The notes: generated by a model not told the origin, from the sequence alone. Counted from the stretch's first letter, positions 53,088 through 62,399 are shown. The stretch is 64,000 bases of DNA from Candidatus Bathyarchaeum tardum (GCA_029762755.1 JARVGH010000002.1:62001-126000), one strand, 5' to 3'. Numbers and translations are program-made.

Positions 53088-53714
53088 GTGGTCGAGATAA
53101 CGTTGAAAAAATCAGCGATAATTCTGGCGGGAGGTTTCTCACGAAGATTTGGTAGCGATAAAGGACTGGTTCTTTTGAAGAATAAACCTCTTGTGCGGCA
53201 TGTAATTGATAACGTTTCCACAGTGGTTGATGAAATTTTAGTTGTTGTAAGCTCTGAACAACAGAAAATAAATTTTGAACCGATCGTAGGAGAAAATACA
53301 AAAATAATAATTGATGAAGATGAATCTCAAAGTCCACTAATAGGTACAATAACTGGTTTTTCAGTAGCTACTGGAAATTTTTCTGTACTTCTCCCATGTG
53401 ATGCCCCTTTAGTTTCAACAAAGGTAGTGCAACTTCTTTTCGAATTAAGTTACGATAAAAATGCTGTAATTCCTCGATGGCCAAGTGGTTACCTTGAACC
53501 TCTTCAGGCAGTATATCGTACAGAGCCTACTTTAATTGCTGCAAAAAAAGCATTGCTCCAAAAACACTTGGACATGCGTTCAATGATTGAAAATCTTAAC
53601 CAAATAAGATACATCTCAACTGTAGCATTACAACAATTGGACCCTAAACTGAATAGCTTTTTTAATGTAAATACGCTTCAAGACCTAAAAAAAGTGGAAA
53701 TTTTTTTGAATTAA
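53088..53714 (+). CDS. mobA: Molybdenum cofactor guanylyltransferase
   Basis: 208 residues from GTG at 53088 (AAAGGT upstream); TTG at 53103 is equally possible and gives the canonical start KKSAIILAGG. The signature LAGGFSRRFGSDKGLVLLKNKPLVRHV binds GTP; LPCDAPLVSTKVV holds the metal aspartate; EPLQAVYR is a further family block. MobA converts Mo-MPT to the guanine dinucleotide cofactor. Along with FdhD and FwdD it indicates bis-MGD enzymes. Confidence 0.9.
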   Translation: MVEITLKKSAIILAGGFSRRFGSDKGLVLLKNKPLVRHVIDNVSTVVDEILVVVSSEQQKINFEPIVGENTKIIIDEDESQSPLIGTITGFSVATGNFSVLLPCDAPLVSTKVVQLLFELSYDKNAVIPRWPSGYLEPLQAVYRTEPTLIAAKKALLQKHLDMRSMIENLNQIRYISTVALQQLDPKLNSFFNVNTLQDLKKVEIFLN

Positions 53715-53988
53715 CCTATCGTTTATATGCTGCAATGATTCTCAAGTCAAATCTTGACAAGAAATGTGCTTTTAGAGTAAAATGATATCTGCGTATTATA
53801 CATTTATAATTAAATCCCTAAAACTTGATTCAAATTTTTTACCCCATATTAGGTTCAATTTGCCATTAAGGTATAAAAAATGTAGTGCATGACTTTTCAT
53901 AATAATCATGATTACGCATCTTTCTATTGTTTAGCGCATCGAATGATATTAAACCCTCCGTGTTTACTCCATTGAAGAGGCTCATTCA

Positions 53989-54747
53989 TTGAACAAAGTT
54001 GAAATTTTTCCAGTAACTGGGTTGCCCATTATAAAAGAAGGAGACGATTTAGCTCGGTTAATCTGTGAAGCTGCAGAAAATCAAGGAACTCACATCAAAA
54101 ATGGTGACGTAATAGTAGTTACCCATGTTATTGTGTCACGGGCAGAAGGAAAAATAGTGGATCTTAACACAATAACTCCTTCTAAATTTGCTGAAACTAT
54201 TGCACAAACATCAGATAAAGATCCGCGTCTAGTTGAAGTTGTCCTTAGAGAATCAAAAAGTATTGTCCGCATGAGAAAAGGCAAACTAATCACAGAAACA
54301 AAACATGGAATTGTTTGCGCAAATTCAGGAATTGATCAATCTAATGTTGCTGGAAATGACATTGTAGCACCTTTACCTGAGGATTCAGATCTGTCTGCTC
54401 AAAAGATTCGTAAACGTATAAATGAAATAACAGCAAAAGATGTAGCTGTAATTGTTTCTGACACACATGGTCGCCCCCTTCGGCACGGTGAAATAAACAT
54501 AGCCTTAGGAACATCAGGCTTTGAACCGTTACGAGATCGCCGGGGTGAAATCGACCTTTTTGGATACACAATCAGGATAAAAAGAACTGCAATCGCAGAT
54601 GAATTAGCTTCTGCCGCTGAATTAGTAATTGGACAAACAAATGAAGGAATGCCTGTTGCAATAATCCGTGGATATGATTATCCGAAATCTGAAACAGCAA
54701 ACGCAACAATAATGACGAGATCTCCCCAAGACGACTTATTCATTTGA
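53989..54747 (+). CDS. cofE: Coenzyme F420-0:L-glutamate ligase
   Basis: 252 residues, TTG start 8 nt after GAGG. CofE blocks: FPVTGLPIIKEGDDLARLI, GDVIVVTHVIVSRAEGKIVDL, DPRLVEVVLRESKSIVRM, GIVCANSGIDQSNVAG, DVAVIVSDTHGRPLRHGEINIALG and IADELASAAELVIGQ. It adds glutamates to F420-0 with GTP. It is followed 16 nt later by an HTH-nuclease gene. Confidence 0.95.
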   Translation: MNKVEIFPVTGLPIIKEGDDLARLICEAAENQGTHIKNGDVIVVTHVIVSRAEGKIVDLNTITPSKFAETIAQTSDKDPRLVEVVLRESKSIVRMRKGKLITETKHGIVCANSGIDQSNVAGNDIVAPLPEDSDLSAQKIRKRINEITAKDVAVIVSDTHGRPLRHGEINIALGTSGFEPLRDRRGEIDLFGYTIRIKRTAIADELASAAELVIGQTNEGMPVAIIRGYDYPKSETANATIMTRSPQDDLFI

Positions 54748-54763
54748 TTTTTGGAAAAAAAAT

Positions 54764-55486
54764 ATGACTACTCAAACAGACGTAATTATTACGTTACTTA
54801 AGTACACAACAGATAAGCCTGTTGTTAAACAGATTGTTTCTCGTGAAGCAAAAGTTCCAGTTCAAGTAGCAAACAATATCTTAAATGGGCTTTATGAGCA
54901 TGATTTAATCGAATATGATAATGAACAAATTGAACTTTCTTCAAGCCAACGTGTCAAATTAGCTCTTTATGCCATCAACCAAGGAACTGACGTTGAACAA
55001 GTCTGTAAAGTTCTTGAATGGAAAGAATTTGAAAACTTTGTTGCTAAAAATTTTGAAAAAAACAATTTTGTTGTCAAGAGAAATTTCAGATTCAAAGCAG
55101 CACAACGAAGATGGGAAATTGACGTCGTAGCACATAGTGAACCAATTATTGTTTCCGTAGATTGTAAACGGTGGCGACGGGGTTGGGGAAATTCATCAAT
55201 AACCCGTGTTGCTGCTGAACAAGCACAAAGAACACAAGCCCTAGCAAATTCATTTGATTTCATGCAAAAAAAATTAGGCTTAAACAACTGGACTCAAGCA
55301 ACATTATTTCCTGCTATACTTTCTTTGTTTCCAGGTCCAGTGAAATTTTACAATAAAGTACCCGTGGTACCAATTCTGCAACTTCAAAACTTTGTTGATG
55401 AATTTTTAGGACACCAAAAAGAATTAGTTCATTTTCGAGCTAATCTTGGACCTAAAATATCAGATTATTCTGAGGATAACACATAA
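54764..55486 (+). CDS. HTH plus PD-(D/E)XK nuclease-like protein
   Basis: 240 residues. A winged-helix region (about 1-70, VVKQIVSREAKVPVQVANNILNGLYEHDLIEYD) precedes a restriction-endonuclease-like core (about 85-145: EFENFVAKNFEKNNFVVKRNF, then WEIDVVAHSEPIIVSVDCKRW, giving E...D...D-x-K). A C-terminal tail reads LFPGPVKFYNKVPVVPILQLQNFVDE. Archaeal nucleases of this type act in repair or restriction; its role next to cofE is unclear. No methylase is adjacent. Confidence 0.78.
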   Translation: MTTQTDVIITLLKYTTDKPVVKQIVSREAKVPVQVANNILNGLYEHDLIEYDNEQIELSSSQRVKLALYAINQGTDVEQVCKVLEWKEFENFVAKNFEKNNFVVKRNFRFKAAQRRWEIDVVAHSEPIIVSVDCKRWRRGWGNSSITRVAAEQAQRTQALANSFDFMQKKLGLNNWTQATLFPAILSLFPGPVKFYNKVPVVPILQLQNFVDEFLGHQKELVHFRANLGPKISDYSEDNT

Positions 55487-55496
55487 TTCACTTCTA

Positions 55497-57368
55497 TTAA
55501 ATTGAATAAATTGCATCAAGAACATCTTTGTTTGCTGCTTTTAATGCAGGATACAAACTGGAAACACAAAGTAAACCCAATATGCTTACTAACAAAATGA
55601 AAACAGAAATGACTGTTAAATGGGAAATAACAGGGTCTGGAAATAAAAAGCCAATAGTAATAAATAACCCTCCAAAAATTCCAATTAATCCACTGATTAA
55701 GATTATTATTGTTGCGTGACAAAAAATGATTTTTGAAACGGTTTTTTGTTTTGCACCTAACGCTTTCATGACTCCAAATTCGTGTTGTTGCCCAGTAATC
55801 ATCAAATTTAGGTAACTGAAAAGCGCAATTACTGCTGTCACCACAGTGAAAAGGGGCAAAAACATTACTAACGACCATATATTATTCAAAAAGCGTGTAT
55901 GGTTATTAAGAACAAAATCAAGCTCAACAACATCTAGATTTTCGTTAGACACAATTTCCGTAATTTGTTGAAGAACCTGAGGGTTTACTAAATAATCAAG
56001 TTTAAGGAAAACAAGGTTATACCCATTCTTTCCAGTGTCGTTGTACATTGTTTTTAGGGGTATATACACAACTTTTCCATTGTTAAGGGGATCAACACAT
56101 ACCCCTATTACGTCGTAGGGCACTTTGCTTTGTTCAAAAACTCGAATCCTTTGATTTGTAGCATCATCAAACATGTTGCTAGCCAGTGAATCGCCAATCA
56201 TCGCAACATTTTGGTCATTTACCCCTACCTTTTTACCGTAAAAAAGCCAATCGTTAACCACTCTTTCGGGGTGAATACCTAGAACAAGTGCATCGTTTGT
56301 TCGGTTACCTCCAATCAGTATCGCTTCTGATTTTTCTATTGGATCAAGTACAACTCCCAGACCCTCCCTAACTTGGGTTTCTAATATTAACCGCGCATCA
56401 ACTGCAGTTACGCCGTGGATAGTTTCCAATTTTCCCACAAACTGTTCTGAAATTGCATATTTTGAGTCTAAATAATCGAGTTGTTCAACCGGTTTAGACT
56501 CAAAAAGTTCAGAAAGCAAATCAACATAACGTCCCGTAACTGTTGAATGACCCAAAATAACGACGTTTTTACCTATTGCCCGTTCAACATAGCTTAAAGT
56601 TGTTTCATTGGCGATTAAACCGCCTGCAATTATTACAGTAATCAAGGTAAAAACCGCTGTTAAACATATTATTGCTTGGATTGTTGATGATTGTCTGCGA
56701 ACTAAGTTACGGTAAACTACTTTAAGGCAGAACCCAAGCTTTGAAGGAAAATTTTCGCCCACACTAACGTTTGATTCTTGTTGGTATGTAGATGACATTG
56801 CATCCAACGGTTTTGCTTTTGCCGCCTTTTTTAATGGTAATGCACCAAAAAAATGAGAAAAAATGATTGAAATACCCCCAACTAAAATTATCGCAGCAAT
56901 GTTAAGATTTTGTGAAATCGAAAAGCCTGTAACGTTTAGAAAAAATGTAGAACAATAATAACTTATTATTCCTAAACATGTTCCAATTAGTGTGCTAAAT
57001 ATCACTATCAATGAGATTTCAGTAAAGAAGTAAGAAAAAACCGAATTTTCTAGACAGCCTGAAGCTTTCATTATTCCTATGTCTTTCATACGGGTAGACA
57101 TTATCAGATAAACAAGAAATGATGTTACTATTAGACCAGTTAAAATGTTCAAAATAAGGACTGTCAGAATAAATTGAGAAAAAATGCTGTTAAATCCAGA
57201 AGTTAATTGGTTACTTTGCGTGAACAGCGAAATTTCAAAACCCAAGTTAGTTCCAAAAAGGATCAAAAAAACTGTCGCTGATAGGGTTATAGTTAAACCA
57301 ACAAAAGTCAAAGTTGTTTGCTGTTTTCTCCTAGTCAAATCTTTCAGGGGAAAACCTATTTCACTCAT
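55497..57368 (-). CDS. ABC transporter permease, FtsX/MacB type with duplicated core
   Basis: 623 residues. An N-terminal FtsX unit (helices at about 20-45, 65-95, 110-140 and 155-175, with MKDIGIMKASGCLENSVFS) and a second unit after an extracellular MacB-like periplasmic core (about 260-500) with HEFGVMKALGAKQKTVSK and three terminal helices. Such permeases do not transport by themselves across a pore but drive extracellular or lipid export. It overlaps the ATPase gene by 8 nt. Confidence 0.88.
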   Translation of the reverse strand: MSEIGFPLKDLTRRKQQTTLTFVGLTITLSATVFLILFGTNLGFEISLFTQSNQLTSGFNSIFSQFILTVLILNILTGLIVTSFLVYLIMSTRMKDIGIMKASGCLENSVFSYFFTEISLIVIFSTLIGTCLGIISYYCSTFFLNVTGFSISQNLNIAAIILVGGISIIFSHFFGALPLKKAAKAKPLDAMSSTYQQESNVSVGENFPSKLGFCLKVVYRNLVRRQSSTIQAIICLTAVFTLITVIIAGGLIANETTLSYVERAIGKNVVILGHSTVTGRYVDLLSELFESKPVEQLDYLDSKYAISEQFVGKLETIHGVTAVDARLILETQVREGLGVVLDPIEKSEAILIGGNRTNDALVLGIHPERVVNDWLFYGKKVGVNDQNVAMIGDSLASNMFDDATNQRIRVFEQSKVPYDVIGVCVDPLNNGKVVYIPLKTMYNDTGKNGYNLVFLKLDYLVNPQVLQQITEIVSNENLDVVELDFVLNNHTRFLNNIWSLVMFLPLFTVVTAVIALFSYLNLMITGQQHEFGVMKALGAKQKTVSKIIFCHATIIILISGLIGIFGGLFITIGFLFPDPVISHLTVISVFILLVSILGLLCVSSLYPALKAANKDVLDAIYSI

Positions 57369-58044
57369 ATTGTATGAGCCTCCCCTCCTTGATATGAAAA
57401 GAACGGCTAGCTAGTTTCAGTAGTCTTTGGTCATGCGTGGCAACAATAACTGTCTTTCCATCAGTCTTAATCTGTTCAAGAATCCGAAAAATTTCTAGAC
57501 CTGTTTCAGGGTCTAAGTTTCCGGTTGGCTCATCTGCAAGAAGCAAAGGTGGCTCATTCGCTAGTGCACGAGCAAAGGCTATCCGTTGGCGTTCACCTCC
57601 GCTGAGTTGAGCAGGAAAATGATTTTTGCGTCTTTCTAACCCAATCATCTTTAGCAGCAAGTCCGATCGCTCGTTAATTCGATTGTTTTTCCAGCCTGCT
57701 AATTCCATAGCAAACGCGATGTTTTCTTTAGCTGTTAAAGTTGAGATTAAATTGTAGGATTGAAAAACAAATCCGATATGGGTAGCCCGAAAGGTAGCCA
57801 AAAAGTCTTCATCGTATGTTCCAAGGTCATGGTCAAATACCAAAATTTTTCCAGATGTTGGTTTGTCTAATCCGCCAATTATGTTGAGCAAAGTTGTTTT
57901 TCCAGCACCCGAAGGTCCATATAAACAAATGAATTCACCTGGGTTAATCCTTAGATTTATGCTATTGAGTGCTCTGACAACTTCATCTTCAATTTCAAAG
58001 TGTTTGCACACCAAAGAAGCAACAACAATTTTTTCGGTCATCAT
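57361..58044 (-). CDS. ABC transporter ATP-binding protein, LolD/MacB type
   Basis: 227 residues. Walker A GPSGAGKTTL, Q-loop FVFQSYNLIS, signature LSGGERQRIAFARALANEPP, Walker B LLLADEPTGNLD and H-loop VIVATHDQRL are complete. The LSGGERQR plus DEPTGNLD pairing is the LolD/MacB type, matching the FtsX-like permease downstream. The ribosome site AGGTG precedes the ATG. Confidence 0.93.
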   Translation of the reverse strand: MMTEKIVVASLVCKHFEIEDEVVRALNSINLRINPGEFICLYGPSGAGKTTLLNIIGGLDKPTSGKILVFDHDLGTYDEDFLATFRATHIGFVFQSYNLISTLTAKENIAFAMELAGWKNNRINERSDLLLKMIGLERRKNHFPAQLSGGERQRIAFARALANEPPLLLADEPTGNLDPETGLEIFRILEQIKTDGKTVIVATHDQRLLKLASRSFHIKEGRLIQYE

Positions 58045-58148
58045 TTGTCACCTGCTAACTTTAGCGTTTCAAGTGTTCAAAGGTTGGTTGAATACAATTT
58101 GAAAGCATTGTGGTACACTCATTGAATGTAAACTAACGAAAAAATACG

Positions 58149-58175
58149 TGGAGTTTGTTGATGCTTTTGTATCCA
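58149..58175 (+). repeat. Dispersed repeat copy 1 (core TGTTGATGCTTTTGTATCC)
   Basis: TGGAGTTTG then TTGATGCTTTTGTATCCA. The 19-bp core recurs exactly at 59632-59650 (opposite strand) and 62900-62918 (same strand). Copies 1 and 3 also share TGGAGTT just before the core. Confidence 0.75.
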
Positions 58176-58424
58176 CAGGTCAAGAACGGGGTCTATTAGT
58201 TCAGCAGATCGCTTGTTATGCAAAAACAAGTAATGAAACACTAGTATATTTTACATCTCACAGGCATACCTTTTTCATGTAAAAAACCTGAGTGTACATT
58301 GTTGATCTTGGAACATTTCAATTTTTTTGGAAATAACCTGTTCAGTGCTTTTTTACATAATATTCAATGTATTTTTTTGAGGGTCATTTTTTTATTAGTT
58401 TTAAAAATGCATTATCCATAGATC

Positions 58425-58449
58425 TAACAGTTTGACGAAACTGTTAGGA
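58425..58449 (+). promoter_or_regulatory. Recombinase-associated site L: TAACAG-N10-CTGTTAGGA
   Basis: TAACAG (58425-58430), ten-base spacer TTTGACGAAA, CTGTTAGGA (58441-58449); the arms extend into a perfect 10-bp hairpin CTAACAGTTT/AAACTGTTAG. The same layout occurs on the other side of the recombinase gene. Confidence 0.6.
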
Positions 58450-58581
58450 CATCCTGATTTTAACATTAAAATGTTAACTTCAAACTATTTGACATATTGT
58501 TTTAACATTTTTCAGGTATGTAATTGGGGTGCAAAAAATGATTCAGTAAAGTAATCCAAAAACATGATTTATTTGAATAGT

Positions 58582-59298
58582 TTAAAACCTTTTCTTTAGC
58601 AATTTGGGGAAGTACCGTCTCCAGTCCAAATGAGCATATCTAGACATTGCTGACCCGACACCAACCATGCTGCGAAGTGTCCAACCCCCATAAACTGACA
58701 GGTCAAATCCTGTAAATCCGAAATTCTCAATTAATTCGGTTGCCCGCAAATGGCGCAAAGCATGGGTTCTGAAAGGCTTCATATGTGACTTTACAGGCGT
58801 TGGTTTATTCTCTTCAGAATCGTAGGTGCTATATTTCTCGATAGGATATCTCAATCCATCAAATGTTTCTTGCGCATAGTTCCAAGCTTTTTGCCTCGTG
58901 AACGGAAACACTTTGCCACCCTCGTGTTCAAGGTAATACATGTAAAGAGGTTCCGTCCACGGTTCAAACTCTTTTTCCAAAGGCAACGCAATTTTTCGTA
59001 TTTTTCCATCACGCTTTGCGGTTCTAACAGTAAAGACCGCGGCTTGGGTTTTAATGTCTCCAACTTCAAAGTTCTCAATTTTAACATCTTTTCCTGTTGG
59101 ACCCCGAGCCAAGGTTTGGTTGTGAGATACATCATAACTGTTGGTTGTTCCTACAATTTCTGAAGCTCGAGCACAAAACAAGTAAGCAGCCATTAAACAA
59201 AATTTTGCCTCTTTTTTTCTAGTCGTTTCAATTCTTTTGCGAACTGTTTCAACTTCGGGCAGTGATAAATCGTCCATTTTTTGTTTTCCTTCAGTCAT
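58582..59298 (-). CDS. Compact tyrosine recombinase (catalytic domain only)
   Basis: 238 residues from ATG at 59298; ATG at 59277 with GAAGGA upstream is an alternative. The catalytic set is complete: Arg44 (ARASEIVG), Lys95 (TAKRDGKIR), HALRH with His179 and Arg182, Trp206 (YGGWTLRS) and Tyr221 (SRYAHLDW). No N-terminal core-binding domain is visible. It should cleave and rejoin DNA at a specific site. Paired TAACAG-N10-CTGTTAGGA sites lie on both sides and a 27-bp inverted repeat lies further out, making a self-contained 1.5-kb unit. Confidence 0.88.
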   Translation of the reverse strand: MTEGKQKMDDLSLPEVETVRKRIETTRKKEAKFCLMAAYLFCARASEIVGTTNSYDVSHNQTLARGPTGKDVKIENFEVGDIKTQAAVFTVRTAKRDGKIRKIALPLEKEFEPWTEPLYMYYLEHEGGKVFPFTRQKAWNYAQETFDGLRYPIEKYSTYDSEENKPTPVKSHMKPFRTHALRHLRATELIENFGFTGFDLSVYGGWTLRSMVGVGSAMSRYAHLDWRRYFPKLLKKRF

Positions 59299-59327
59299 CT
59301 TTTTATTGTATTCTACAGATTTAAGCT

Positions 59328-59352
59328 TAACAGATGGTGAGAACTGTTAGGA
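59328..59352 (+). promoter_or_regulatory. Recombinase-associated site R: TAACAG-N10-CTGTTAGGA
   Basis: TAACAG (59328-59333), spacer ATGGTGAGAA, CTGTTAGGA (59344-59352), in direct orientation relative to site L. It is 30 bp upstream of the recombinase start, so it might be an operator, a crossover site or both. The rest of 59299-59631 has no recognisable gene. Confidence 0.6.
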
Positions 59353-59631
59353 TCTTTGTGTTTCGGAAAAAAATATTGATTATTTGAGAACAGAAAAATT
59401 GTCAGTGAATTAATTATTTTATATAATACTCATACCACTAACATCACCAATACATGTTAGAAAGCCTCTTAACACTAATAAAAATGGGCTGATTTGCCTA
59501 GTTAATAGGTTACAAACAACACCACGTTTGGAAATGAGATTAAAAAACATGATTATTGGGATGGGCTTTCACCCACAAAAACCATTTCAAAACCTGCCGA
59601 GAACGTGGGTTAAGATTTCTACAAATAAAAC

Positions 59632-59657
59632 GGATACAAAAGCATCAACATAACTCC
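59632..59657 (-). repeat. Dispersed repeat copy 3, inverted
   Basis: On the minus strand: TGGAGTTATG then TTGATGCTTTTGTATCC. It is the inverted partner of 58149-58175, differing in the AT/T next to the core, and lies 11 bp beyond the methyltransferase stop. Confidence 0.75.
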
Positions 59658-59668
59658 ATAGGGGAACA

Positions 59669-60253
59669 CTATTTCTGGAACAAAAGTAAATAATTTGATG
59701 CAAGGTCATGAACGCTTAAACTTGTAAATCCATTGTTCTCAAACATCTTGATTGCATCCAGTTGTGAAACCCTTACAGACAAAGGAGGTCCAGAAATTGT
59801 ATCAACTTTTTTGAAATCAATTATACCTGTTTTTCCTTTTGGTTTGAGAACACGTTTAATTTCAGTTATCATCGTATCTTTATCTTGGAACTCGTGTAAC
59901 GTGTTGACAGTCAAAAGAAAGTCTACACTTTCACTTTGCAACGGGACTTGATTTGCATCATTAGAAAGAATAAGTCTAATGTTAGAATTTTTATTTGGAT
60001 CAATTTTTTGTTTAAGGTAATCTAACATTTCCTGCTGGATATCAATTGCATAAACGAGCTTTACTCTGCTTGATATGGGTATGCTAAAGTATCCAGTTCC
60101 TGCTCCTAGGTCTGCAACGATATCATTTGATTTCAGGTCTAACAACTTGATTATTATTTCGGGATCTTGTGTAGCTTTTCGTTCTTTTGATTCTAATCTA
60201 TGGATATTCTTTGGGTCAAAAAGGTGATGAGATGTATCCGGTTTTGGTGACAA
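59669..60253 (-). CDS. Class I SAM-dependent methyltransferase
   Basis: 194 residues. Motif I VADLGAGTGYFSIPIS, motif II VYAIDIQQEMLDYL, SVDFLLTVNTLHEFQDKDTMITEIKRVLKPKGKTGIIDFKK and the rest of the Rossmann fold are present. The start HHLFDPKNIHRLESKERKA is common to a UbiE-like subgroup. The substrate is unknown. Complete. Confidence 0.9.
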   Translation of the reverse strand: MSPKPDTSHHLFDPKNIHRLESKERKATQDPEIIIKLLDLKSNDIVADLGAGTGYFSIPISSRVKLVYAIDIQQEMLDYLKQKIDPNKNSNIRLILSNDANQVPLQSESVDFLLTVNTLHEFQDKDTMITEIKRVLKPKGKTGIIDFKKVDTISGPPLSVRVSQLDAIKMFENNGFTSLSVHDLASNYLLLFQK

Positions 60254-60361
60254 CTTTATTATCCTCGTAACTTTAGTCTGATTAGATAGATTTTAACGTA
60301 GTTATTTTTCGAAAAGATAATATTCTTTTTGTAGCGCGTTAACTATCTAGATGATTACACC

Positions 60362-61540
60362 ATGCCGGCAAATCTTCCTGCAGAAGCAAAAAATAAATAC
60401 CGTGAAGCGTCTCTTGCTAGGAAACCTGAGGAAAAAATCAAGAAACTCCAAGAATTCATGAGCATGTTTCCAAAACACAAAGGAACTGAAAACCTTCGTG
60501 CTCAAGTTAAAAGGAAGATTTCATTACTCAAAAAAGAGATTGAAGAAAAAAAACAGAAAAAAACAGGTTCAGCAACGGGTCCAAAAGTTTTTATTGAAAA
60601 AGAAGGGGACTCTCAGATTGTTCTTTTAGGTCCGACTAATGTAGGGCGTAGTAGTTTGCTGTCAACACTTACGAACTCAAAAGTAGCTATTTTGAATTAC
60701 CCTTATACCACAACCGAGCCGACACCTGGGATGTTTCATTATAAAGATTTACAATTACAGATGGTTGAAACACCCGCAATTATGGAAGGTTCCTCTGAAG
60801 GGGGAGCTTGGGGTCTACAAACGCTAACTTCTGCCCGAAACGCTGATGGTCTTGTTCTGATGGTTGATTTGTCTCAAGATCCTGTTGAACAGCTTTCGCT
60901 AATTTTAAGTGAGCTAGAAAAATCAAAAATTCTTACTAAAAGACCTAAGGCACGTATTGAAATTGAAAAAAAACACATGGGTGCCAAGTTGAAGTTTATT
61001 GTTTTAGGCAAATTAATTGATTGTACTGTAAAGGACTTGACACAACTTTTGAAAAGCTATGGAATACGGGATGCTACAATCAAAATTTGGGGTGAAGCTA
61101 CTCTTGATGATATTGAAGAAGCAGTTTTTGAAAGAAAAGTGTACCGTCCTGCAATAATTATCGCTAATAAGTCTGATCATCCTTTGGCTGCCGAACGCTT
61201 AGAGTTGTTGAAAAAGAAGGTAGGTAACAAGATGAAAGTTATTGGTGTTTCTTGCGTCACAAAAGAGGGAATAAAAGATTTAGGCTCTGAAATTTTTGGA
61301 ATGCTTGACATTATTAGGGTCTACACCAAAGAACCCAACAAAAAAGACGCTTCTCCTAGGCCATTTACTATCAAAAAAGGTTCAACAGTCTATGATTTAG
61401 CCAAAAGAATACACAGCGATTTTTACGAACAATTTTCATACGCCAAAATTTGGGGAAAAAGGCTACGTTTTAGCCCCCAAAAGGTTGGGGGCAGTTTTGT
61501 TCTTGAAGATGGAGACACAATAGAACTTCATATCAAGTAA
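60362..61540 (+). CDS. Obg/DRG-type GTPase-TGS protein with degenerate P-loop and G3
   Basis: 392 residues. A helical basic N-terminus (1-75) precedes a G domain. Its P-loop reads GPTNVGRSS (90-98) with Arg96 in place of the invariant Lys, and G3 reads ETPA (136-139) rather than DxPG; NKSD (G4, about 267-270) is intact. An inserted helical region and a C-terminal TGS domain (about 322-392, PFTIKKGSTVYDLAKRIH) match the DRG/Rbg branch, which acts with ribosomes. Nucleotide use is uncertain. Confidence 0.85.
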   Translation: MPANLPAEAKNKYREASLARKPEEKIKKLQEFMSMFPKHKGTENLRAQVKRKISLLKKEIEEKKQKKTGSATGPKVFIEKEGDSQIVLLGPTNVGRSSLLSTLTNSKVAILNYPYTTTEPTPGMFHYKDLQLQMVETPAIMEGSSEGGAWGLQTLTSARNADGLVLMVDLSQDPVEQLSLILSELEKSKILTKRPKARIEIEKKHMGAKLKFIVLGKLIDCTVKDLTQLLKSYGIRDATIKIWGEATLDDIEEAVFERKVYRPAIIIANKSDHPLAAERLELLKKKVGNKMKVIGVSCVTKEGIKDLGSEIFGMLDIIRVYTKEPNKKDASPRPFTIKKGSTVYDLAKRIHSDFYEQFSYAKIWGKRLRFSPQKVGGSFVLEDGDTIELHIK

Positions 61541-62399
61541 ATTAAACGAATAATATCGAAGCTTAAATGTTAAAAAATTCTGACGTTTAAGCCAGCTTTG
61601 AACAGCAAAATACTTAACACAGATGAATGTTTCAAAGAGTATTTAATGGAAAAAGATTTTGCATATCTTTGTTTTTTCCAAAAAAAGCCCATTTTCAATA
61701 TTTTACTCAATTATCCCAGTAATAATACAGTCGTTTTTACTGTTTTTTAATTATGTAACTTACTTTTCGACAATTACTAAGAAATAAAAAGTGCGAACAC
61801 AATCGAACCTTTCCAGTTTTTAGCATAATGATTACAAATATGTATGCAAGGCGTTGAAAATATTGCTAGTTTGCTGTTATTTTACCCTCTGAAGGCCATT
61901 GTCAAGATAACAAAGTAAAACGTAACTGGTTTTTTGCAATTTTTAAGATCAAAAATTGGAAATTTTGTTGCCTCGTGTACTTTATTTTTTGTTGCCAGAT
62001 TTCGGTCGTATTCGGTCATTAATTAGTTTAGTTAACCAGAATATCACGTCAAAATTTTGGTGTTTCGACATAGGATGTAAAAGTTTATTTTTTTCATCTT
62101 AAAATTAACTGGTTTATGTAAACATTGTAAGCCTTCGTCAAATTTCGAATTTTCCGTATAATTTATTTGTGAGCAAATTTAGGTTTTTAATAGTAATGGA
62201 TGTTTTAAGAAAATCAAATAGCTTATAAAAGTTTAAAATGCCTGATTTTAACAAGACTGATGTTAAAAAGCAGGGTATTTTACGACGAATCAAGGATATA
62301 ATTGCTTTAGTTTGAGCTGGTTTTGGCGGATATTAATCTTATTTTTTGTCCAATTATTTGAGTATTTAAGCTTCGTAGCTAAACGTAATTTTTCAGATT
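61541..62399. other. 860-bp intergenic region with a strong hairpin near its end
   Basis: No supported coding gene; only short frames without motifs. At 62235-62281 AAAATGCCTGATTTTAACA pairs with TGTTAAAAAGCAGGGTATTTT (loop AGACTGA), allowing small bulges. This may be a terminator for yjbQ or a small RNA structure; the remainder is AT-rich and featureless. Confidence 0.45.

Larger units (their letters stand above)
58045..58581. other. Intergenic region with repeat, debris frame and hairpins
   Basis: A frame from about 58138 to 58281 reads YVEFVDAFVSTGQERGLL... to FFM and a stop; it has no start and no known match, so it may be a remnant. The region also holds the 19-bp core repeat, one recombinase-associated site and a second dyad TTAACATT-AA-AATGTTAA (58460-58477). 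Confidence 0.45.

Noticed and set aside
58138-58281. Frame reading VDAFVSTGQERGLL as a gene fragment of a known family
   Set aside because: The VDAFVS reading recurs at the other repeat copies because the DNA is repeated; no protein family is recognised, so only the nucleotide repeat is claimed.
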